NCBI GenBank assembly: GCA_937876225.1
Contig: CALFIC010000036.1
Coordinates: 1 to 33,878 of the forward strand
From: an uncultured Chloroflexota bacterium
Lineage (GTDB): Bacteria; Chloroflexota; Chloroflexia; Chloroflexales; Roseiflexaceae
Length of the DNA: 33,878 nt
Reading direction: 5' to 3'
Shown here: positions 27,601 to 33,878 of the stretch, one piece after another
Layout of the letters: every line of letters starts with the position of its first letter
Position numbering within the stretch: position 1 is the stretch's first letter
Notes under the pieces: generated by a model
What the model was told of the DNA's origin: nothing
Database searches by the model: none
The model's input: the letters and a program-made list of their open reading frames with translations, nothing else
Program-made: the position numbers and the translations under genes

Positions 27601-29319
27601 TTTGTTTGGCTCGTCTTCGGCATAGACGGGGAATGCTTCACCGGGGAATTGGTCAGCACCACGACCATCAAGCCCCAACGGCAAGCCATCGTCCCATGAT
27701 TCTGAGCTAATCACCGAACCAGTGGGAATGTTGGCATAAATCCAACGCGATGCCGCGACTCGAGTATGTTCTTCGGTGTACATCCGCGAAAACGCAAAAC
27801 CCCACGCCAACGCACCAATCACCACCACCAATGCCGGTACCACCGCCATAAACGCAATCCCACGCGCCGTCGTCAAGGCGCGAGGGCGATGGAGCTCGGG
27901 GTCACCCGGCTGCCACATCCACTGCATGACTTTGTCAAAAATCGCCCGGCGATAACTCGCCAAATGCACGACCAGCCATGCCGCAAAAATCGTCAACATG
28001 CCATAGACCGGCAGGTAATAACGCATCGACATCAAAAACAAGCCACCCTGCCAGCCAAAATAAAACAACACCCACGTCCAAGGAATGAGATGGGCAATCA
28101 TACGTCGACGCAACAGATACCAACCTGCGACCACGAACCCGAGCCATGCCGCAATACCTAACGGGGCCCCCATACCTGCCAACACCATGTTGGACAACGC
28201 AAATATATACCGCGGGCGAGCGGCCCATTGTTGGGTCGGTGGCCAATCAACTTCACCCGACGCAAATCGGCTAATGTCCGACATGCTCTGCAAAAAGCGA
28301 TCGTCGGGGCGAATATCAAAATAGCCCTTCCCTTGGAGCAGATTGTCGAGGCGTAATCCAATATCCCCTAATTTATCGCTCAAAATCGGGCGTGCTTCAC
28401 TGCCAGGCATCGTGCCGGCAAACATATCGGGACCCAATGTCCGGGCCGCAAACAGGGTCAATATGCCCCACATCACGACCAAGAGCACTTCCCGAATCAT
28501 GGCGCGCCGATTATCGTTGCTATAGGCCCGATAAAACCGCGTCGCAACCGCCACCAATACCGCAATTGCCACCGTGGCCAACGTGATACGACAGGCAATC
28601 GCTGCGCCCACACCCACCGCCGCCCCAATATAGTCGTACCACGCACCTCGTTGAATAATCCGTACCGCATAATAAATTGTTAGTAAGATAAATGTGGTAC
28701 TCGTGGCATCAACGGTAAAAAAATGTGCCTGTTGAATCAAAAAGGCCGTACCCGCCGTCATCAGTGCGGCAAGGTAGGCGACTTTTTCACCGTATAAACG
28801 CCGTGCAATCGCAAATATCAATAGTATCGATAGCAAATCAAAAAACGCCGATAGCCCACGCCCAACCTTGTGAATATCAGCAGTGTAATCAACACCATCG
28901 GGGTTGATGAGTTTGCGGACTTTGTCGGGGATTGCTTTGGAAAGTTTGTATTCGGGGTTTGACCCGTCGCCATACTTGGTGGGAGTCGTCAACCGTGGCG
29001 ACATCCGATCAGGCGATGTTAACGCGACTGCGACAAACCGCGTAATCGTGTGCGGTAACATGCCATACACAAAAAATTTGTAATTCCCGTTGCGGGGATT
29101 GAGCGGCGTGTTGCTCGAATCAATAAATTGATGAAACGAGTTGGGTAAGTGGATTTGCGTGGCGACTTCTGTCAAAAATCGTTCGTCTGGATGCAAGCGA
29201 AATGATGGCTCATCCCAGCTATACAACCCATTCAAGCGAAAATACGCCCCAATCAACACGATTACCAGTAACAACAACACTCGCAGACCTTGTCGACGTA
29301 CATACTGCAACATATTCAT
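21601..29319 (-). CDS. Giant YYY membrane protein: GT39-like N-terminus, two YYY modules, TPRs
   Basis: 2572 residues. Residues 1-780 are a GT39/GT-C-like part: a first helix, outer loop with WDEPSFRLHPDERF, then QQAHFFTVDATSTT, as in enzymes using polyprenyl-phosphate sugars. Module 1 (about 826-1560) has NPDLWHPGRGGEKPMD, NYYYFGF near 895, FLFADLHAHMIGLP, GRMNSVFKFGMQVW. Module 2 (about 1730-2375) has NPDLWHSAWGGEKPFEFG, NYYYYGY near 1791, VFGDLHAHVIALP and RMNTVFKFGVQSW. A Pro-rich linker leads to three or four TPRs (about 2396-2572). This is the known long-class architecture of the Chlor_Arch_YYY family. Function unknown; I infer envelope glycan or lipid-linked sugar transfer with TPRs recruiting partners. 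Start: AAGGA lies six bases before the ATG at 29319. No internal stop or frameshift was seen. Confidence 0.9.
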   Translation of the reverse strand: MNMLQYVRRQGLRVLLLLVIVLIGAYFRLNGLYSWDEPSFRLHPDERFLTEVATQIHLPNSFHQFIDSSNTPLNPRNGNYKFFVYGMLPHTITRFVAVALTSPDRMSPRLTTPTKYGDGSNPEYKLSKAIPDKVRKLINPDGVDYTADIHKVGRGLSAFFDLLSILLIFAIARRLYGEKVAYLAALMTAGTAFLIQQAHFFTVDATSTTFILLTIYYAVRIIQRGAWYDYIGAAVGVGAAIACRITLATVAIAVLVAVATRFYRAYSNDNRRAMIREVLLVVMWGILTLFAARTLGPDMFAGTMPGSEARPILSDKLGDIGLRLDNLLQGKGYFDIRPDDRFLQSMSDISRFASGEVDWPPTQQWAARPRYIFALSNMVLAGMGAPLGIAAWLGFVVAGWYLLRRRMIAHLIPWTWVLFYFGWQGGLFLMSMRYYLPVYGMLTIFAAWLVVHLASYRRAIFDKVMQWMWQPGDPELHRPRALTTARGIAFMAVVPALVVVIGALAWGFAFSRMYTEEHTRVAASRWIYANIPTGSVISSESWDDGLPLGLDGRGADQFPGEAFPVYAEDEPNKYFGDGSAENKGMLKQIDHVDYIIMSSNRVYDTAGRLVMRYPALINYYKALFDGSLGFDLVAEYRSSPRLFGIEFPTATWAEEAFSVYDHPRVLIFKKTDRYNSDKAKALILHGVVFEEVYKMPTIRASKAMTALHFTDLQWPTYRNAASWNEIFSTFTTTTVPWLWWWLAIEVLGLAAFVLLRRALSWLPDGGFAIAKTLGLLIIAWVIWLAGTVHALNYGRVGVWVLAMLWVAAAVVSWWRNRATWRRFWAQRRWLIITTQIVFLLAYLAFVWVRASNPDLWHPGRGGEKPMDLAFLTAVVRSPSFPPYDPWFAGGMLNYYYFGFVMLGVLVHMTGIAPSTAYNLAVPTIFALTAVGAWGVALALQGSFRTIYAGAWRWWLQALPASERRKLAGALLAALFTVVAGNWSNAIWMLPGTGSNPPESCDKGTSYAAQQICGGREEWAFWDATRVVAIKTGDGVINEFPFFTFLFADLHAHMIGLPLLVAALGVMMALVRRRTRVRQLWPRWRQRLIPVLLLGLISGVSYATNTWDYPTIVGMSIVTLLLVAWRDEQRRANLLNHLIGLGVAVAVLMISSKIVNWPFSQWFASDYTGFELWTGLRTPTALLIELSGMWMYAAISAGTLLLIRLRWLSAPYALGSAAVVVGALALGVLRAVPALYVEAGAMMLIIGLIVAIMTRTGVFTMPSLWRGQSRVIQLELPVFDEIERRAEPRLPAISLETIFTIVMVLAMFGISALTEVVVAKGDIGRMNSVFKFGMQVWVFGAISSAVVLAWVWQLLSKYLATFKIGWQVVTAVLVAAAFVYPATATPARLGDRYDKTIPLTLNGEAYMSSPNSTWGENGTNFDFSEDVAGINWIRNNVRGIPILLEAHAEAYRWDARIATYTGLPTLIGWPWHETQQRSVTDVGSVLGARQAAVQRWYTDVDAAKTFAEIQNYGVEYVYVGRMEKALYGAQTGTAFAQLAKDGKISEVFRVGETVIYQVPVADHAPGVLKTGTLAHFAPAPLAQQSMLTVENAQLPVVTSPGWNPIQNTVVIVVLWLLAWYLIALLGLMPALWLGDTQWVWARVIGLLVLGYALWLPVSARLMYNSTTGLIVAIILVLKLSLWALFRIGMRPTSNDALVAEWFHWHDVIPAIQRGLRHVMVTLRAQIRTIAVFEAIFTGSFLLLMAIRMVNPDLWHSAWGGEKPFEFGLLNAVLRSPVMPPYSPFFSGGTVNYYYYGYVLMSLPIRLMGVAPAIGYNLVIASLYALLMSGVAALLWQIARKRWAVAAAVLALGVIGNPASALEIGWSRGLKQVFEVFQNQGLAGMTSALGDWFVGSTRVIPNTINEYPAWSFVFGDLHAHVIALPFAVFLLALAWHSLTHKRLSGAWWLLAPMVIGTLAITNSWDAPTAGLILGGVLVRRAWTSSRPWLAVWAVVQVAVIAAVAYIGYLPFFQQYVPQIGGIAQVTTPSPWAPWLAVWGLFVVPAIVAGAVIAWQKRWMQIAFATVLVLLAVVGVTTSLWGPLAPPLVAWLGDPRIWLALFMLLLVPFLVKRQSDNQLWFGLWLIFVAWAVAFGVELIYIRDHMAGGDWYRMNTVFKFGVQSWLLLSVGIAMLLPTLLERLRQMQRALLPVVAAVMIVPVVMGASFTLIGVPNRMAYRMNADQAPTLDGLAFMKTATYNTADRDIAFLSDYNAIQWLNSHVKGLPVIMQSSIEFYRGYGVRIAANTGFPTVVSPLHESEQRNGDLVGKRDADVIDFYRSTDIAQKSKILSRYRVGYVIVGPIERAAYGKEGTDAVANIGSLREVYKSGETSIYQVSPNIVQIPPQGSVSGDQTAPSISFPSEPAPPPEDLSELEKKFDADPANVDAMIALVEGYRRQQRFEEATAIIARNQAAHPGDVMILHMLGDTAMEAKLYDQAIKAYRDALAASDGGGNANKLISGLITANRIDDALTEVNSAIVKYPDFLDFYITRAKIEEITGDIEAAKADYQAYLDKAPADSGLRNDAQDGLNRLSK

Positions 29320-29753
29320 CAAAAATCCTTATGCGTTGCTCACACAACAGAACATCACATGGTCATCACACCGATGACAATGTCGAACGAATTTTCTTTT
29401 GTATCGCGAACCTATGATATACCTTACTGATTATGCACCTATTATAGCCCATATTTTTCGCACAAAAATACACCATAAACATGAAAAAAACACGACAAAT
29501 ACACTATAGTACTCACATTTCATTAATATTTCATAACCCAAATAGAAAATCGTGATGTCTACAATCATCTCATTGCATGGCACAGATTTATCCGGTAAAT
29601 ATGCCGGATTTTTTATAGTACCATTACAAGCCAACTACTAGAAATGCATCAGATGGCTATGGTATGATTACATATGATTATGGAATATCCAATTGTTGGT
29701 ATCATAATCGGAATACTGGTATTTTTTGATTCTGTTTTATTGCGAGAGGCCGC
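29320..29753. other. Divergent intergenic region, giant YYY gene / epimerase
   Basis: AT-rich gap of 434 bases with no convincing gene. On the minus strand TATAAT (29446-29441) could be the -10 of the giant gene, with an mRNA leader of about 115 nt and a poor -35. A plus-strand terminator-like hairpin lies at 29590-29614. An inverted repeat GATTATG (29676-29682) / CATAATC (29703-29709) lies 45 bases before the epimerase and may be an operator. A 67-codon minus frame at 29431-29634 lacks a ribosome site and homology I know. Confidence 0.45.
29590..29614 (+). terminator. Terminator-like hairpin in the divergent gap
   Basis: ATCCGG (29590-29595) and CCGGAT (29604-29609) with an 8-base loop, followed by TTTTT (T-run 29609-29614). 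It has the shape of a short rho-independent terminator reading rightwards, although no plus-strand gene lies upstream in the gap. It may end an unseen small RNA or act as an attenuator of the epimerase operon. Confidence 0.55.
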
Positions 29754-30785
29754 ATGCACATTGTAATTACGGGTGGTGCAGGGTTCATTGGTGCGAATCT
29801 CGCGGCTGCCCTCATCAATGATGGCTACCGTGTAACCCTTTATGACAATTTATCCCGACCTGGCGCCGCCCACAATCTTGCATGGCTCACCCGTCGCTTT
29901 GGCGACGAACGGGTCGTGTTACGCCGTGGCGATATCCGCGATGCCGCTGGCACCGCCCAAGCCTTGGCAGATGCCGATGCCATCATCCATCTGGCAGGGC
30001 AAGTGGCAGTTACCACGTCAGTGGCCAACCCCCGTGAAGATTTCGACATCAATGCCCTCGGGACCTTTAATGTCCTCGAAGCAGCCCGGGCATCGGGTCG
30101 TAACCCCATCCTGCTCTATTCCTCAACCAACAAAGTCTACGGTGGCATGGAAGACATCGTCGTCGTCGAAGACGACACCCGCTACCGCTACCGCGACCTC
30201 CCACGAGGCGCCACCGAAGCCCAACCGCTCGACTTCCATTCGCCCTATGGTTGCTCCAAAGGCACTGGCGACCAATACGTGCGTGACTACCACCGCATCT
30301 ACGATTTGCGCACCGTGGTGTTCCGCCAATCGGCCATCTATGGTCCACGCCAATTCGGTGTCGAAGACCAAGGTTGGGCCGCTCACTTCATCATCGCCAC
30401 CCAATTCGGCCGACCACTGAGCATCTATGGCGACGGCAAACAAGTACGCGACTTGCTGTATGTCGACGACCTCGTCGACGCCTACCGCAGTGCCATCACC
30501 CGGATTGACCATGTCGCCGGCGAGATTTTCAATATTGGTGGTGGCCCCGATAACACGATCTCGATTTGGCGCGAATTCCACCCCCACCTCGATCGCCTCA
30601 ACGGCGCCCCAGTAGCCACCCCACGCTTTGCCGATTGGCGACCAGGCGATCAACGGGTTTGTATTTTGAATGTCGACAAAGCCCAAAAAGCCTTGCAGTG
30701 GGCACCAAAAGTCAGTATCACTGCCGGAATCGAGCGCTTGTGGCAATGGGTCGCAGAAAGCCGTAGCGAAATCGAAGGACGCTAA
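29754..30785 (+). CDS. NAD-dependent epimerase, CDP-paratose 2-epimerase-like
   Basis: A 343-residue extended SDR that epimerises or dehydrates a nucleotide sugar. NAD site TGGAGFIG at 6-13, LAGQVAVTTSVANPREDF, YSSTNKVYGG, catalytic Y165 and K169 in YGCSKGTGDQY, then FRQSAIYGPRQFGVEDQGW and YGDGKQVRDLLYVDD. TNKVYG and YGCSKG with FGVEDQGW are characteristic of the CDP-paratose/tyvelose 2-epimerase branch, so a CDP-3,6-dideoxyhexose is the best guess, but CDP-hexose synthesis genes are not in the window. GAGAGG lies four bases before the ATG. It leads the glycan cluster, with five bases to the next gene. Confidence 0.88.
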   Translation: MHIVITGGAGFIGANLAAALINDGYRVTLYDNLSRPGAAHNLAWLTRRFGDERVVLRRGDIRDAAGTAQALADADAIIHLAGQVAVTTSVANPREDFDINALGTFNVLEAARASGRNPILLYSSTNKVYGGMEDIVVVEDDTRYRYRDLPRGATEAQPLDFHSPYGCSKGTGDQYVRDYHRIYDLRTVVFRQSAIYGPRQFGVEDQGWAAHFIIATQFGRPLSIYGDGKQVRDLLYVDDLVDAYRSAITRIDHVAGEIFNIGGGPDNTISIWREFHPHLDRLNGAPVATPRFADWRPGDQRVCILNVDKAQKALQWAPKVSITAGIERLWQWVAESRSEIEGR

Positions 30786-30790
30786 CTGTC

Positions 30791-31939
30791 ATGCGTGTAC
30801 TCATCGCACTTACTTACTATCGCCCCTACACCAGCGGCCTCACCATCTATGCCGAACGCTTGGCCATTGGCTTGGCGGCACGTGGGCACTACGTCACGGT
30901 GCTCACCTCGCAATACGACTCGAGCCTCCCTACCCACGAAGTACTCAATGGTGTCAATGTCATTCGCATCCCCGTGGCTGCCCGCATCAGCAAAGGGGTC
31001 TTGATGCCTACCTACGGCATCGAAGCAACCAAACTGGCGCTCAGTCATGACGTACTTAGCTTGCATCTGCCCCAATTCGATGCCCCAGGTCTGGCCTTCC
31101 GTGGCCGCATCCTCGGCAAACCCGTTGTGTTGACCTATCACTGCGACCTACAACTCCCGCCAGGCTGGTTTAACCGCGTGGTTGATCAAGTCGTCCAATT
31201 TCAAAATGCGATGGCGGGGCGCTTGTCGACACGCGTCGTCGCATACACCGAGGATTTTGCCACCCATTCGCCCTATTTGACCCACTTCAAGTCCAAAGTA
31301 ACCGTCATTCCACCGCCTGTCGAAGTAATGGATACGACCGACGCCGATGTGGCCGAATTTCGCCAACGCTACAACCTCACCGGGCCCGTCATCGGCATGG
31401 CCGCCCGTTTGGCCGCCGAAAAAGGGGTCGAGGTGTTGCTCGACGCTTTACCCAAAATCATCGCCCGCTACCCCGACGCTCGGGTGTTGTTTGCCGGGCC
31501 ATTTGAGCAAGTACTCGGCGAAGAAGCCTACGCCCAACGCTTGGCACCACTCTTTGCCCAATACAAACAAAATTGGACCTTCCTCGGCACGCTCAATCAA
31601 CGTGAATTGGCCACGTTTTTCAAAGCTTGTGACGTCATCACCGTCCCCAGCCTCAATTCCACCGAATCGTTTGGACTCGTGCAAGTCGAAGCCATGCTCC
31701 TCGGCACCCCCTCGGTTGCCAGTAACCTGCCCGGCGTACGCCAACCACCTACCCAAACCGGGATGGGATTGGTGGTGCCGATTGGTGATAGTGATGCCCT
31801 CGCCGATGCCTTGATGACTATCATTGCCGACCCCCAGCGCTTCCAGCGTAGTCGCGCCGACGTCGAAGCGCGCTTTAGTACCGCCAAAACCATCACTGCC
31901 TACGAAGCCCTTTTTCATCAACTTACCACAAGGAAATAA
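30791..31939 (+). CDS. GT4 family glycosyltransferase
   Basis: A 382-residue GT-B glycosyltransferase. N-terminal MRVLIALTYYRPYTSGLTIYAERLAIGLA with the donor loop, then LTYHCDLQLP, and a C-terminal domain with GMAARLAAEKGVEVLLDAL, a FAGPFEQVLGE segment, and E-x7-E in TESFGLVQVEAMLLGTPSVAS followed by LPGVRQP. It resembles GT4 enzymes of surface-polysaccharide loci. It sits five bases after the epimerase gene, so it may use that enzyme's nucleotide sugar as donor (inference). AAGGA precedes the ATG at a rather long spacing. It ends four bases before the methyltransferase. Confidence 0.9.
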   Translation: MRVLIALTYYRPYTSGLTIYAERLAIGLAARGHYVTVLTSQYDSSLPTHEVLNGVNVIRIPVAARISKGVLMPTYGIEATKLALSHDVLSLHLPQFDAPGLAFRGRILGKPVVLTYHCDLQLPPGWFNRVVDQVVQFQNAMAGRLSTRVVAYTEDFATHSPYLTHFKSKVTVIPPPVEVMDTTDADVAEFRQRYNLTGPVIGMAARLAAEKGVEVLLDALPKIIARYPDARVLFAGPFEQVLGEEAYAQRLAPLFAQYKQNWTFLGTLNQRELATFFKACDVITVPSLNSTESFGLVQVEAMLLGTPSVASNLPGVRQPPTQTGMGLVVPIGDSDALADALMTIIADPQRFQRSRADVEARFSTAKTITAYEALFHQLTTRK

Positions 31940-31943
31940 GCCG

Positions 31944-32747
31944 ATGACTACGCCTACACCCACCCGTGATTACCTCATTCCCCACTTGATGACCTTGCCC
32001 CCACACCGCGTCATGATCCGCATGATCGAAGCGCGCTTGTTTGCCGAAACTGCCCCCGACATGCCCGAACCCATCCTCGACGTGGGCAGCGGCGACGGCA
32101 CCTTTGCCGAAATCGCCTTCCCCGGCAAAACCATCTACGGCATCGACCCCATCAAAAGCGATACCCACGAAGCCTATGGGCGCAAAGTGTATCGCGGCTT
32201 GAGCGTAGCCGATGGCAAACACCTACCCTTCCCCGATAACACCTTTGAAGCAGCCTTTAGCAATTGTGTACTCGAGCACGTGTTGCCCCTCAAAGAAACC
32301 TTGTCTGAGACCTTCCGCACGCTCAAACCGGGCGCATCGTTTATCGCCTCGGTAGTAGGCAATCGCTTCCCCGAACAATTGTTGGGCACCAAGATCCTCA
32401 ATTTCCTCGGGCTCGACGGCATGATCTACGGGCGCTGGTTCAACAAAGTATCGGTCCACCGCAACACCTTGAGCCGCGAAGAGTGGAGCAAGCGCTTCAA
32501 TGACGCCGGTTTTGAAGTAGTGTCGTGTCGCCCCTACTTCAGCGACGACGCTTTGCCGTTGTTTGATTTGAGCCACTATATCGCCGCCCCATCCCTGATT
32601 ACCCGCAAATTGTTGGGGCGCTGGATTATCGCCGCACCCTTCACCATCAACTGGTTGTGGGAGCCTATTTTGCGCCCGCTCTACAACGCCCCAGCTCCCG
32701 CCGATTCGCCCTACTACTTCTTCATTTTGCGCAAACCAGCTGCCTAA
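31944..32747 (+). CDS. SAM-dependent methyltransferase (class I)
   Basis: 267 residues from ATG 31944, just after the glycosyltransferase stop; a frame starting at 31824 lies inside that gene. Rossmann-type methyltransferase: motif I ILDVGSGDGTF at 44-54, acidic motif II in IYGIDP near 64-69, and NTFEAAFSNCVLEHVLPLKETL, the Methyltransf_11-like post-II region. The C-terminal third has hydrophobic stretches near the end (LLGRWIIAAPFTINWLWEPIL), suggesting membrane contact and a lipid-linked or membrane substrate. Likely O-methylates a sugar of the glycan made by its operon partners (inference). Confidence 0.87.
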   Translation: MTTPTPTRDYLIPHLMTLPPHRVMIRMIEARLFAETAPDMPEPILDVGSGDGTFAEIAFPGKTIYGIDPIKSDTHEAYGRKVYRGLSVADGKHLPFPDNTFEAAFSNCVLEHVLPLKETLSETFRTLKPGASFIASVVGNRFPEQLLGTKILNFLGLDGMIYGRWFNKVSVHRNTLSREEWSKRFNDAGFEVVSCRPYFSDDALPLFDLSHYIAAPSLITRKLLGRWIIAAPFTINWLWEPILRPLYNAPAPADSPYYFFILRKPAA

Positions 32748-32766
32748 TCACTACGTTTATCTATTC

Positions 32767-32801
32767 ACACCCCCGGCGGCCATCTGGCATGCCGGGGGTG
32801 T
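32767..32801 (+). terminator. GC-rich hairpin before the SDR gene
   Basis: ACACCCCCGGC (32767-32777) pairs perfectly with GCCGGGGGTGT (32791-32801); loop of 13 bases. The following TTGTATC is a poor U-tract. It lies 20 bases after the methyltransferase stop and just before the AAGGAG of the next gene, so it is a weak terminator or an attenuating or stabilising hairpin. Confidence 0.6.
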
Positions 32802-32825
32802 TGTATCACCGCCAAGGAGCAATCC

Positions 32826-33578
32826 ATGACCACCCCCAAAACAGCAATCATCACCGGTGCCAGTGCCGGCATCGGCCGCGCCACCGCCGTCGCCCTCAAC
32901 GCCGCCGGCTGGCAGGTCGTCCTCAGTGGACGCCGTGCTAGCGCCCTCGAGTCGACCCAAGCCGCCTGTGTCAATCCTGATCAGACCCGCATCTTCCCCT
33001 GCGATGTCAGCGATCCTACCGCCGTGCGGGCTTTGTTTGATGACACCATGGCGCACTACGGGCATCTCGATTTGTTGTTTAATAACGCCGGGATTGGGGC
33101 TCCAGCCGTGCCCATCGATGAACTTTCGCTCGATGCCTGGCATGCCGTCGTCAACACCAATCTCAATGGTATGTTTTATTGTTTGCAACAAGCGTTCCGG
33201 GTGATGAAACAACAACAACCGCAGGGTGGGCGCATCATCAACAACGGCTCAATATCGGCGCACACCCCCCGCCCCAACTCGATCGCCTATACCGCCACCA
33301 AACACGCCATTACCGGCCTCACCAAATCAGCAGCGCTCGATGGCCGCCCCTACCAGATTGCCGTAGGGCAAATCGACATCGGCAATGCAGCCACCGATAT
33401 GGCCGAACGGATGGCCCAAGGCATCATGCAAGCCCATGGCGCAGTCGTCGCCGAACCGTTGATGGATGTCACACACGTCGCCCAAGCGGTGTTGGCGATG
33501 GCCAGTCTGCCGTTGAGTAGTAACGTCTTGTTTCAAACCATTATGGCAACCAACATGCCGTATGTAGGACGTGGCTAA
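32826..33578 (+). CDS. Short-chain dehydrogenase/reductase (classical SDR)
   Basis: 250 residues, typical length. Cofactor site TGASAGIG at 10-17, NNAG at 86-89, catalytic Ser in NGSIS (142 or 144), Y155 and K159 in YTATK. The sequence VVLSGRRASALE after strand 2 has Arg residues that suggest NADP(H) use. It resembles the SDR clan of 3-oxoacyl-ACP reductase or sugar dehydrogenase type; substrate unknown. The C-terminal region keeps the SDR PG-loop position but reads VGQIDIGNAATDMAE, slightly unusual. AAGGAG lies six bases before the ATG. It may be in the glycan cluster or in its own unit with the next oxidoreductase. Confidence 0.88.
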   Translation: MTTPKTAIITGASAGIGRATAVALNAAGWQVVLSGRRASALESTQAACVNPDQTRIFPCDVSDPTAVRALFDDTMAHYGHLDLLFNNAGIGAPAVPIDELSLDAWHAVVNTNLNGMFYCLQQAFRVMKQQQPQGGRIINNGSISAHTPRPNSIAYTATKHAITGLTKSAALDGRPYQIAVGQIDIGNAATDMAERMAQGIMQAHGAVVAEPLMDVTHVAQAVLAMASLPLSSNVLFQTIMATNMPYVGRG

Positions 33579-33607
33579 AACGATTAATTATGGCTGTTTT
33601 GGTGTAC

Positions 33608-33613
33608 TATAGT
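33608..33613 (+). promoter_or_regulatory. Possible -10 element before the oxidoreductase
   Basis: TATAGT at 33608-33613 lies 32 bases before the ATG at 33646; upstream TTAATT at 33584-33589 is a weak -35 with an 18-base spacer. Weak support. Confidence 0.3.
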
Positions 33614-33645
33614 AGCGAACTGATTTTCACCCGAAAGAGACAACG

Positions 33646-33878
33646 ATGTCACCAGTACGTACCGTAATGATTGGTTGTGGCGGCATGGCCCGCCATCACA
33701 TTCGCAACATGGTCAAAATGAAGGACACCACCCAAATTAGTGTGGTCTGTGAGCCTTCAGCCCAAGCCTACGAAGATACCGCCGCCCTCTTCGAAGAAGC
33801 CGGTTTGCCCGTCCCCGCCAACCAGCCTGATTGGCCAAATTGCTCAGCGACCACAAAGGGGCCATCGACGCCGCCTTT
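33646..33878 (+). pseudogene. Gfo/Idh/MocA oxidoreductase, N-terminal part with apparent frameshift
   Basis: The start of a NAD(P)-dependent sugar oxidoreductase, cut by the window edge. The first 62 codons read MSPVRTVMIGCGGMARHH (Rossmann GxGxxA-type loop), then ISVVCEPSAQAYEDTAALF and AGLPVPANQPD. At about 33829-33834 (GATTGGCC) the frame breaks: in frame it continues WPNCSATTKG, unlike the family, whereas one added base (GATTTGGCC) restores DLAKLLSDHKGAIDAAF, a good match for the helix before the family's next strand. Either one T was lost in the sequence or assembly, or the gene is damaged. GAAAGAG upstream supports the start. Likely role is oxidation or reduction of a sugar in the glycan cluster. 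Confidence 0.75.

Noticed and set aside
22994..28324. Many plus-strand frames opposite the giant YYY gene, rich in His, Pro, Thr and Asn
   Set aside because: This composition is what the complement of hydrophobic membrane-protein codons gives. None has a ribosome site or motif.
29431..29634. 67-codon minus-strand frame in the divergent gap
   Set aside because: It lacks a Shine-Dalgarno, its composition matches AT-rich noncoding DNA, and it overlaps the terminator-like hairpin.

Overview
The window most likely comes from the chromosome of a member of the Chloroflexota, of moderate GC content. This rests on three things: a secreted Thr-rich protein with TATPTAT-type repeats, two adjacent membrane proteins of the YYY/DUF2298 family (known mainly from Chloroflexi and some Archaea), and large GT-C-like membrane proteins next to a STAND-type ATPase with helical repeats. 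Class or genus cannot be fixed from the sequence. I see no rRNA, tRNA, CRISPR array, IS element, phage gene or replication origin.

Layout. (1) 1-366, minus: start of a secreted protein whose visible mature part has Thr at nearly every second residue; it runs off the left edge. (2) 687-7507, plus: a compact six-gene operon with PfkB-type sugar kinase, BtpA/SgcQ-family TIM barrel, two GT4 glycosyltransferases, a membrane-anchored CHAT-like protein that has lost both catalytic residues, and SelA (selenocysteine synthase). Four of the five junctions are ATGA overlaps or very short gaps. (3) 7734-14104: two paralogous GT-C-like membrane proteins on the plus strand flank a minus-strand STAND ATPase. 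(4) 14106-16128, minus: deoxynucleoside kinase and MATE exporter, one operon. (5) 16385-19144, plus: a small membrane protein with an FG-GAP/calcium-loop motif under a textbook sigma70-type promoter, then an ABC exporter preceded by a structured leader of about 200 nt. (6) 19213-29319, minus: a 776-residue single-module YYY protein and, upstream of it in the same direction, a 2572-residue protein with a GT39-like N-terminus, two YYY modules and C-terminal TPRs. (7) 29754-33878, plus: surface-sugar genes with a CDP-paratose 2-epimerase-like SDR, a GT4 glycosyltransferase, a methyltransferase, a classical SDR and the start of a Gfo/Idh/MocA oxidoreductase carrying an apparent one-base frameshift.

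How the parts may work together (inference). Most of the window serves envelope glycan chemistry: sugar phosphorylation and epimerisation, cytoplasmic GT4 transferases, and polytopic GT-C/YYY proteins that would use lipid-linked sugars on the outer face of the membrane, next to exporters. The most unusual items are the catalytically dead CHAT membrane protein coupled to selA, the side-by-side YYY proteins that together hold three copies of one module, the STAND ATPase between twin GT-C genes, and the repeat-bearing leader of the ABC exporter.

Several starts were moved to the ATG with the best Shine-Dalgarno spacing: 4995, 12115 (minus), 12329, 14744 (minus), 17291, 29319 (minus) and 31944.
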